DNA of 25,800 nucleotides from Saccoglossus kowalevskii (Eukaryota > Hemichordata > Enteropneusta > Harrimaniidae): positions 262,529 through 288,328 of the forward strand of contig NW_003132351.1 in the NCBI RefSeq assembly GCF_000003605.2. The letters are read 5' to 3'. The translations under genes were made by a program, and so were the position numbers. This document shows, one piece after another, positions 1-9,154 of the stretch. The notes under the pieces were generated by a model. It saw nothing but the letters and a program-made list of their open reading frames with translations, ran no database searches and had not been told where the DNA came from. Within the stretch, counting starts at the first letter, position 1, and the number at the start of each line of letters is the position of its first letter.

Positions 1-163
1 TTTTCCTTACTCGCATCGTATGTTTTTTTTGTTACGTTAAAAAAAAATTAAAAATAAAAACTCCATGCCATAAATATATACTCCATGTCATTTCATTCTT
101 GTTTACTTCTTTTGTGCAATAAATGTAATAAACTCTGTTAGTTTTCAAAATGACGTGTATTTA

Positions 164-166
<3 letters not shown>

Positions 167-201
<35 letters not shown>
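167..201 (+). repeat. (GT)n microsatellite
   Basis: An uninterrupted GT dinucleotide run of about 17 units ends at gagcgccctc. It is flanked by AT-rich non-coding sequence. Confidence 0.95.
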
Positions 202-203
<2 letters not shown>

Positions 204-336
204 CGCCCTCTACGATACATTCTGAAAAATCTTTCGTCCACGCTCGTCCAATTAAAAATTAAAAAAACATTCAATTAAAAAATAATAATTAAATAAAAAA
301 AAAATTAAAAAATAATTAAAAAAATTATGGTAATTT

Positions 337-570
337 ATGCAAATGTTATTCACGATGACCTCGACACGACCTCGTATTCACATCAATTTTATGTATGCAA
401 ATGTATGCACAATATCCCATTGTGACGTCATCCTCATTCAAATGATCCCCTTTACGGCATTGGTCCTCATTTATGTTAATTTATGCACGAATTCCCATTG
501 TGACGTCATTATTTATGCTAAGCTATGCACGGCCTCCCATTGTGACGTCATCCCACCCCGTATGACGTCA
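337..570 (+). promoter_or_regulatory. Cluster of four palindromic CRE sites and two octamers
   Basis: The full palindrome TGACGTCA occurs at 423-430, 501-508, 543-550 and 563-570. The first three share the context cccattgtgacgtcat, with tatgcac upstream of each, so this is a degenerate local duplication. The octamer ATGCAAAT occurs at 337-344 and 395-402. CREs bind CREB/ATF proteins and octamers bind POU proteins. Whether this is an active promoter or enhancer, or part of an old repeat, cannot be told. The open frame of 121 codons across it (337-702) looks fortuitous. Confidence 0.5.
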
Positions 571-1750
571 TCGCATCCGAGTATGAACAGCGCCCTCATG
601 GTCGTCCCTATAGTCCAGCTTAAACTACTGGTTTGTCATTGTGCTGCCAGCCCTAGGGGCCTATTATTTTTTAGCAAGAACGCACGTGGTGTAAGGTTTT
701 AATATTGAGTGACCCCCCGGGTCTCGGACCTACCAGAAACGTGCATGTAGCGCCATCAACGGTGACATAAATAAACGAAAATGAGATTACTATCAGAGAG
801 GGCGGCATGACACTCTCTAGAGTTCTTGTATCGGATAGGGATAATTCCAAGATTTGTTTACATTATTCAATCATTGCATAATTTAGGCAAATTTTCTAAT
901 ATCTCAATTACCACTCATATTTCAATGAAGCTTGGTACATAGGTGCCCTGCCCATAAACATGACTACAAACCAAAGATGAACAATTCCTTTGGTTTTAAT
1001 ATTTCTAGGGTTTTCTGTCAATATTATAATTTGAATCAATGCAGTACCATAATAAACCAATAGTTTTTTTTTAAAAGGGCAAATCTAAAACTTTTCATTT
1101 TAAATAAATACAATTTCAACTTCACATGACTTCACACAGGGTTGCTTTCTAAGTTTGCTTTGCTTTAAAGTGCCTGTGAAATGGCTATTTTCACGCCTAA
1201 AATTATCCATTGATACATAAATATTATTAATTTTTATGTTTCTAAGCATGAATTATTATTTTTAAGTGAAAAAATATGTTTTAAACTCAGTCTACGGCAA
1301 CTTTATTTTTGTGTATTTTAAAAAAATCAATAACTGCCCATTTCAGTGGGACACAGAACTAAAATGGGAAACGTGAGGGTGGGCATTGCACCGGTACTTT
1401 AACGACAATGACATCATGCATACACGACAAACATTACAGGAGACACATCCAGTTTATTTTCCAAAATTCTTATTTTTTTTGTAAATCAGGAATACAAATT
1501 GCATATGGATAACAAAAATAATTTTCAATCATTCAAAAAAAAAATGTGATAATGCATACAAGCTTAAAATTTATGCAAGCATCACAGAAAAAAAAACAAT
1601 ACAACCAAAAACCTCTGAAAAGCATAATATATTACAATGCTTTGAATATTACTTAGTGTTATTAATTACTTCATCATTTTAAATATATTCAACAGATATT
1701 TAGATTTGTACATGTCTGAACTGTGGAACAGATTGACACACTTATAAAGG
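571..1750. other. Non-coding, no gene seen
   Basis: This AT-rich stretch has many poly-A and poly-T tracts. There is no convincing exon and no recognised repeat family. The part from about 1150 to 1430 (cctgtgaaatggctattttc to cattgcaccggtac) has the mixed composition of a dispersed repeat but no clear ends. Confidence 0.5.
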
Positions 1751-1759
1751 TCTTCTTAC

Positions 1760-1835
1760 CTTGGATACAGTACGAAGGCAAGCACAAATTGCACGGAGAA
1801 GGGAACCTTTAATTTGATAGCACACAATAAAAGGA
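1760..1835 (-). other. Weak candidate exon, possibly downstream part of the COBL-like gene
   Basis: On the minus strand, an aaaatag acceptor and a strong TCCAAG|gtaaga donor enclose 76 nt. After one leading base, 25 codons are open, containing IKGSLLRAICACLRTVSK. The LLxxI...LRxV order recalls a WH2 motif, but the spacing is two residues short and the conserved Gly is missing. The acceptor is poor. It could equally be chance or an exon of another gene. Confidence 0.2.
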
Positions 1836-4800
1836 CTATTTTACAATTACAATTTCTTTTTTAAACAATGTTTAGCTTGGGCCATTGTAAAATAAAGTTA
1901 CTTCAGTGTTCCCTTCAGATTCTATGTTTTTTTTTTATTCATGTTGCTCAACAACAATTACTCATCACGATTACGGTAAGAGTTGCTGAAAACCTTGGTC
2001 GTCTTACAAGCTGCGTTAAGTGCAACTCTCTATTATGGTCTTGTGTTACATTTTGAAAGGAAATTAATTTAAGCAATTACAACGGTTCTGAAAAAGTAGA
2101 TAAATTATTCATTGTAAACAGTAAATGCTGAAAGCTGAGATTTCCTCAAGCTAATAATCACAGTTAAAATGAATTTTGTGTATTAAGCTTTTTTTCACAC
2201 ACCCACTACCATCATCTGGCAGACAGTGTTTTGTCTAGCAATCTTCTACTTTCAAACACAAATAATGAAATTATATTCTTTGAAAGGAAAACTTTTTGGT
2301 CACTTAATCTTGTGACAATTCTTATTACAGTGAATAGGCAAAAAGTTGTAACCAAGAACCAACGACTGGAGAAAAATGCCGAGTTGTCCAACACCGTCAA
2401 AGTGTATTCACAGAGTTAACCAGGCTGCCATTATATATAATCCCACAATATTTTTTGATAAGTTAATGTCAGCAGACACAAGTGGTTACTGCCAGATACA
2501 TATAAAGCTATATATAATCACTGTCAAGTCATTCATTCAAACATGAATCTTAGGACAAGTACCAGTGTATGGAAGAGCTGACCAGAATTCAGTAAGCTGG
2601 CAATCTAGAATGGTTACTGCATTGACAATAGCACCACAGAATAGAAGTAAACAACTACCAATTACAGAACTGTACTTAATCAGCTGATTGTTACATGTAA
2701 TGCCCTTATACAAAAACACACATCACAATAGTTAAACATGGGAAAAAAAGAAAACAAAAAAACTGTGCAAATTAGTACTGAAGTGATGAAAGATACAAAG
2801 ATGCATAGTTTAAAGATTAACACTAATGACAACATAATCCCTGACCCCCCCACGACCCCCCAACATATAATCCCATTAAACTAACCCAGCCGCATATGCC
2901 CCCATGACCCATACACCAATCAATGAATGAGGCAGGTCATGTGCCCTTCACAGAGAGAAACATCAAACACGCCTACAATATATTTTGTGTTCATGTCCCT
3001 TTTTCCTGTGTAAAGACAAATTAGAAGGTCATAGTTCAGTAAACAAAATGGAAATGTTACAATAATATAACCAGCCCGGGTAATACACTATATAGCAACC
3101 TAATGTTTTACCAAAAATTATATACTGTAGCCCTTTTCAAATTTTTGACATCATAATTTAATAAAATGTGTTGAATCTTAGATCTTACATTATCTAGGAG
3201 CTATAGTTGAATTGTGGTTAACTATACTTCATTGGGTACAGCAATTTCTTCTGTCTAGAAATCCTTAATTTGGCATGATTGGCTTTCAATGCATCTGTCA
3301 AAAAATACAATTTCCTGGATTGCATATTTAAGTACACGTAAATACAAATTTTTAAACACCCCCTTCCCGAATATGTACTAGTCAATGTATGGAAGTGCAC
3401 CACATATAACCAAAAGTACAAAAACAGAAACTCCATCTAGTGGTCAAAAAAGCAATTTCTTTTGTTTGTAATCTGTTTGTGATATCTAATCAGCAGACTG
3501 CCATCAAACTCATTAAAATTTGACCCAACTTCAAATATTTGTCAAGTTCGAATGATATATTAATGGAATGTTAGTAAATAGTGTTAATTACAAAAAACTA
3601 GAAATGTTTTGGGAATGTGAAATGAATCGTTGAATGTTAAACCTTTCCGTTCCCTGCTGTGCCGTACTGTGTCCTACCTTACCCATTAAACAAATTGCAC
3701 ATTTAGTTGCCAAGGTGACCAGAGGAGGTTCCTAATATTTGAAGATTTGTGTAAAAAGAGCTGTGTCCTTTTTCTGTTTAATTTATATTCATATTAAGAA
3801 ATGAAATTCAAAGTAAATTCTGGATATTTATGGGAGATCTGTCAAAAGCTGCTTTGATACTGTAGATAACTGAATCATTGCCATAAGAATTGTATCAGTG
3901 AAATTATCTCACATAATGCTTTGTCTTGCATAAATGACAATTCAGTGAGGAAATACAGCTGCTGCTGCTGCTGCTGTTTTCAGGAAAACTATTGCAGATA
4001 CAGAATCTACAAACTGTGACTACTAATTTGTAAGTGGCTAGGTTTGATTTGGATGGTCAGTTGTTGACATGGTAACGATGTTAGACAAAAAAGCGAGACA
4101 TTTACTACCGGTACTGTTACATGGTGATACTGGACTATTCATAGACCCATTGTGAAATCAACACATGCTGTGGTAGATTAAATCTAGACAACGTTTTTAT
4201 CTCAGATTGTGTCAAAGCAGCTCAGCTAAATATGTTTTGTTAACTATATACTAGTAGTTGAAAATCACATCCTATCCTGAAGTGAAAGGTAGAATAAATG
4301 TGTCATTCCACTAGAAACAAAACTTGTAATAAATTCTTATTCATTAACCAAAAATTTGATAAGCAATCTTGGGTAAAATACCCTGTACACTACGTTTAAA
4401 TTGACCACGAAAAATGTAGTACTGTAATGGTCGCATATGTCTTTCCATAGTGTGATAACTGCATAAATCTGAATAGGTAATAAGATATTACAAGCATTGT
4501 ACCTAGGCATTAATGGAAGGCCACATAGATTCTATTATTACGATTCTTTTATATTATGTGAATACTCTGCGAAAAAAAATGAGATTTCAAATATTATTTT
4601 CCACTACAATAAATTTTGACAGTATTAGACTGTGATGTACACAGTTGTACAGTCTGACGAAGCAAGGTCACCCCAAAACTCAAGTTTGGCACATTATCCC
4701 AATTTAAACCCAGATACAGTTATCATAATTTTACATGATTGTTATTCATATCATCCATGGCTGAAGATTCTATATATTGTCGATAAATATAATAATGTAA

Positions 4801-4962
4801 TGTTCCTGAATAATTGCAATAAGGGTACTCATTATTTAAATTATTATTCATAAAATGTTTGCTAAATGAACTGAAAAAAAAAGTTAATTGGGAAGCCCAG
4901 TGACGAGCACAGATGTAGATGTGTCTTGGTTATATTTCTAAGTCACATGATTCAGTCTGTCT
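1836..4962. other. Non-coding, no firm gene
   Basis: The open frames here are short, AT-driven and lack recognisable sequence. A C-rich patch lies at about 2843-2905 and a (CTG)6 run at about 3959-3975. This region could be intron or 3' untranslated sequence of the COBL-like gene on the minus strand; no polyadenylation site can be assigned. Confidence 0.45.
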
Positions 4963-5650
4963 GGTAACAAAGCAATATTTCCATGTCCCATGATGCACTA
5001 TGTTAGGTAACAAGGCAATATTTCCATGTCCCATGATGCACTATGTTAGGCACCAAAGCAATGATTCCATGTCCCATGATGCACTCTGTTAGGTAACAAG
5101 GCAATATTTCCATGTCCCATGATGCACTCTGTTAGGTAACAAAGCAATATTTCCATGTCCCATGATGCACTCTGTTAGGTAACAAAGCAATATTTCCATG
5201 TCCCATGATGCACTCTGTCAGGTAACAAAGCAATATTTCCATGTCCCATGATGCACTCTGCTAGGTAACAAAGCAATATTTCCATGTCCCATGATGCACT
5301 CTGCTAGGTAACAAAGCAATATTTCCATGTCCCATGATGCACTGTTAGGTAACAAAGCAATATTTCCTTGTCCCATGATGCACTCTGTTAGGTAACAAAG
5401 CAACATTTCCATGTCCCATGATGCACTCTGTTAGGTAACAAAGCAATATTTCCATGTCCCATGATGCACTCTGTTATGTAACAAAGCAATATTTCCTTGT
5501 CCCATGATGCACTCTGTTAGGTAACAAAGCAATATTTCCATGTCCCATGATGCACTCTGTTAGGTAACAAAGCAATATTTCCTTGTCCCATGATGCACTC
5601 TGTTAGGTAACAAAGCAATATTTCCATGTCCCATGATGCACTCTGTAAGG
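4963..5650 (+). repeat. 43-bp minisatellite, about 16 copies
   Basis: The unit contains ggtaacaaagcaatatttcc followed by atgtcccatgatgcactctg and tta. Copies are head to tail and nearly identical; one near 5340 lacks two bases. Later copies carry either ccatgtccc or ccttgtccc, mixed in a partly alternating order, while early copies carry actatgtta and late ones actctgtta. Unit length is not a multiple of three, so the minus-strand open frame at 5218-5412 cycles frames and is not a gene. Confidence 0.95.
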
Positions 5651-6018
5651 TGCATGTTTCTGCTTCTGTTGTAAATCCAGTATGTTTCTGTAAATATCCA
5701 TTGGCGCTTTAGTGCACATACACAGATCTGTGTTGTATTTTATTTCAGGCACATCAGTTCCTCGATCAATTTAGTTGCAGAAGAGTAATCCATAAACTAA
5801 GTCAGCCATGCAGTATCAATTTTAAAGTCTATTCTTCAAATTATTGAATCTCTCATTGCATTTTTTCCTTCAGTGGTTTGTGAAAGAAATATTAACACTT
5901 TTGAACACGAAGTTGATTACAGTTATCTTAAATAAAGCAAACTTCATGACTTGTTGCCACCAAACATCTGAAATGAGAGACAAATGAAAGATGATATCTG
6001 ATTATTACAAGGATACAG
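5651..6018. other. Spacer between two minisatellites, no gene seen
   Basis: About 370 bases of unique AT-rich sequence. No splice-bounded open frame or repeat is evident. Confidence 0.5.
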
Positions 6019-6480
6019 CACAATACATGCACGTGGACAGTATAGGGATCATATCAACCTCCAAGACTTGTATATCCAATATACACAATACATGCACGTG
6101 GACAGTATAGGGATCATATCAACCTCCAAGACTTGTATATCCAATGTACACAATACATGCACGTGGACAGTATAGGGATCATATCAACCTCCAAGACTTG
6201 TATATCCAATGTACACAATACATGCATGTGGACAGTATAGGGATCATTATCAACCTCCAAGACTTGTATATCCAATGTACACAATACATGCATGTGGACA
6301 GTATAGGGATCATATCAACCTCCAAGACTTGTATATCCAATGTACACAATACATGCATGTGGACAGTATAGGGATCATATCAACCTCCAAGACTTGTATA
6401 TCCAATGTACACAATACATGCATGTGGACAGTATAGGGATCATATCAACCTCCAAGACTTGTATATCCAATGTACACAAT
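6019..6480 (+). repeat. 65-bp minisatellite, 7 copies
   Basis: The unit includes acacaatacatgcacgtgga, cagtatagggatcatatcaa and cctccaagacttgtatatcc. Seven copies run head to tail; the fourth has one extra t (atcattatcaa). The first three copies carry CACGTG and the last four CATGTG. Plus-strand open frames at 6144-6371 and 6209-6436 are by-products of the repeat. Confidence 0.95.
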
Positions 6481-6924
6481 GTATGTGACATTAATCTGGA
6501 ACATGTTCAATGTTGGTGAAGTAGTTTTACCCCCAAAAATTATGGAGCAAATAAGAATACAGCTTTTTATGAAACAATCAATTCTAATGTTTTATGCAAA
6601 ATTATCAAATACAGATCGTAGTTTATATATTTATTTTATCTCACTGAAAGATTAAAATAGCATAATAGTGAAAACAAATTGGGAATTAATTAAAATAAAT
6701 TAAATGTACCATTCTATAATGATTTCTGCATATTCACTGACAACTTGGGGGGTCTAAAATATATAATATATTCTGTACAACAAACAAACTTCATCTGAAT
6801 ATAGAATTGTCTCCCTAAGTTTGTAGTCGTTTTCATATTTGTTGCACCGAAGAAAATGATTTCAACCTTTCCACCATAACTAATGCAGTACACTTTTTGT
6901 ATAAAATAAAAAGACCCAACTTAC
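6481..6924. other. Non-coding, start of the intron after exon I
   Basis: This AT-rich sequence follows the 6925 donor on the minus strand. No downstream exon was found. Confidence 0.5.
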
Positions 6925-9154
6925 CGATCTCAGTTTTGATACACTGGTGCTTTCTCTAGTTGCTAACAATTCATCTTCTCTGGGTGAATACAAATGTCTA
7001 ATTTGAACTTCAGAATGTCCAGAGCGAGGCACTTTGGCTTTAGGTATCGCTGCATGAGCTGCAAATTTGCTATATCCGGGCCGACTTTGTTCCGTGTCTG
7101 GATTATGAGGTGTCGTTGTCGATGCTGTGACTGTTGCAGTAGTAGCGGCAGCAGCAGCAGTAGGTGCTGGAGCAGATGTAGTACTGTTTTCAATGATTAA
7201 AATGTCTCTGGTTGGTTTAACATCTTTAGGTTTAACAGTTGGTTCTGCTGCAGTATTTTCCACAAGTACAATTTTCTTCTTTGGTTCTGCGGGTCTGCTA
7301 AAAGTCTGTTTTGGTAATGGTTTACTGTCATTGATGAAGCCCTTTTTGGGCTCGTCTTTATATTTTGCTTGTTGGATAATGACTTTTGGTTTTTCCTCCT
7401 CTTTTGGTTTTGCAGGTTGAATAATCACTTTTGGCCTATCGGGCTCTTTAAGTTTTGTTTGTTGAATTGTTAACACATCTTTTGGTTTTTTCTCTTCCAT
7501 TTTTTTTGCTGCATTAATAATAACTATCTTTCGCTCTGTGTGTGTATTTGTATTTGGTGCATCAGGGGACGATGTCTCAATGGTACCAGCACGTGGTCTA
7601 TTAACCAAGGAATCCTTGGCATCGTCGACCTCTGGTGGATTTGATGATGATCTATTACGAGAACCAAACCACGTATTACTGATATCCAAATCATCTAAAG
7701 TGTGTACAGTGTGTCTTGGGTTTCTGATGATGTTGCCCTGAGAATCAAGGTTCATACCAAATTCACGCCTTTGTTTTGGTGTTTCACTAATTTCTTTCTC
7801 CTGGAATTTTATCTCTGACTCTACTTCAACGAAATCCGCCTCTGGTTCAAACCCAGTAGTTTTGGAATGAGAAGACGCAACTACAATGGGTTGTGCAGTC
7901 TGGGGGGATGATTCTATCACAGGGTGTTGGGTTGCCTGCGGGGGTGATCCTATCACAGGCTGTTGGGTTGCCTGAGGAGGAGAACCTATCGCATGAGGCG
8001 GTGACCAACCATCATTTGCTGCACCACCCTTGGAGGTGATCCAACAACAAGTTGCTGTGAAGACTGAGGAGGTATCATAACTGGTTGCTGGACAATGGGC
8101 TGAGGGTAGGTCATCATCTGTGGAGTTGAAGCAACAGGTACTATCATCGGTTGCTGCATACCCATATACTGCATCATTTGTTGCTGCATCAACATCTGCT
8201 GCTGATACTGCTGCTGTTGTGGAGTCATGACTGGCTGCATCATCACAGCTGGCTGCTGCATCATCATTGGAGCCGACATAGTTGCAGTTGCCTGGGGGGG
8301 TAGCTGACTGACAGAAGCAATTTGTTGCTGTTGTTGCTGCAATACGGCTTGTTGACTGGTAATCATTTGCTGCTGCAAGGCCGCATACTGTTGCTGTAAC
8401 AAGGCAAATTGTTCTTGTAGTTGGTTAGATTGGCCTTCTGATTGTGCTGTTCCAGCAGTCGTACTTGCAGTAGTAGTTACTACAGGCACTGCATCATCTT
8501 TGGTCTTAATTTCCTCTTCTTCCACAGGCTTGATTTCTGTTTTATCTAACTTTTTCTCAACTTCTACATTCTTAGTGATTGTGATCACATCATCTTTTGG
8601 TACCATCTTCTCTTTCTCCTCCTTTTGCTCCATCTCTTCACCGAGCTGACTCTCTGTTGATTCAGGTTCCGGTGTAGTTATGTCTCTCTCCTTGACCAAC
8701 TCCTCACTTCTCTGCACCTTGATACCATGGGAATCTGGCAGGGGATGTCGATCTACTTTGTAAGCAATTTGTGAAATTAACTTCTCCTCTAGCATAAACT
8801 CTTCTTCGTGTTCAGTGGTGGGCGAGTAATTCGTAGTATCATTTGAAATGTCTTCTATACTAAGTTTCATCATCATTGACTTCAGAGCAATATCCTCAGA
8901 TTCAGTTGCAGATGACTCGCCTTCATTTGTACTTTTCTTATCTTTTTCGATCTCTTCTTCATCCTCGTCATCTTCCAGCTCCAGATTAGCAATTATTCTG
9001 GCTTCTTCTTCCGTCAGTTCATCATCTTCGCTGTCGTCGGTGCTTTGTTGTTTCAACTTTCGTGGAGAGACCAGAGGTGGGGATGCTTCCACTATACCTG
9101 AATCATCTCTGCTGTCATCATCAGCCTCAATGTCGTCAGTAGATCCAGTAACTT
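6925..9154 (-). CDS. COBL: COBL-like exon I (2.2 kb, acidic, Gln-rich and Lys/Ile repeat region, with frameshift)
   Basis: The acceptor is attgcag before AA GTT ACT GGA, and the donor AGATCG|gtaagt follows KLRS in phase 0. In order it holds an acidic segment (EDDELTEEEARIIANLELEDDE), a charged region with FMLEEKLISQIAYKV, a Gln/Met-rich coiled coil, a tandem GSPPQATQ repeat, the block RREFGMNLDSQGNIIRN, a six-fold hydrophobic/Lys repeat, an Ala/Thr linker and a C-terminal SPREDELLATREST. The first 384 codons are in one frame. At about 8004-8006 the frame shifts by one base inside GTTGG-TCACCG; as read, a TAG at 7988-7986 would end the protein. Adding one base restores the repeat pattern and also makes the exon end in phase 0 at a good donor. 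Vertebrate WH2 motifs are not seen here. Confidence 0.9.

Noticed and set aside
337-702. 121-codon plus-strand open frame over the CRE cluster
   Set aside because: The peptide mirrors the DNA repeat (SHCDVI units), starts within AT-rich sequence and shows no domain or splice support.
2212-2260. Possible terminal exon ending RRLLDKTLSAR before a stop
   Set aside because: The acceptor is weak and the sequence has no family match or WH2 pattern.
3683-3731. 49-nt minus-strand open segment (EPPLVTLATKCAICLM) between an AG and a gtaagg
   Set aside because: Too short to recognise, with a poor acceptor; such segments occur by chance.
4963-6480. Two regular arrays that might suggest a CRISPR
   Set aside because: Units are contiguous with no unique spacers, and the rest of the window is plainly eukaryotic.
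6880-6924. Extension of the exon I frame past KLRS to a stop
   Set aside because: The TCG|gtaagt donor is strong, and the extra residues (VSWVFLFYTKSVLH) are typical of intron read-through.
7127-7420. 97-codon plus-strand frame opposite exon I, and similar frames at 6994-7200, 7538-7741 and 8848-9213
   Set aside because: They are antisense shadows of the low-complexity coding sequence.
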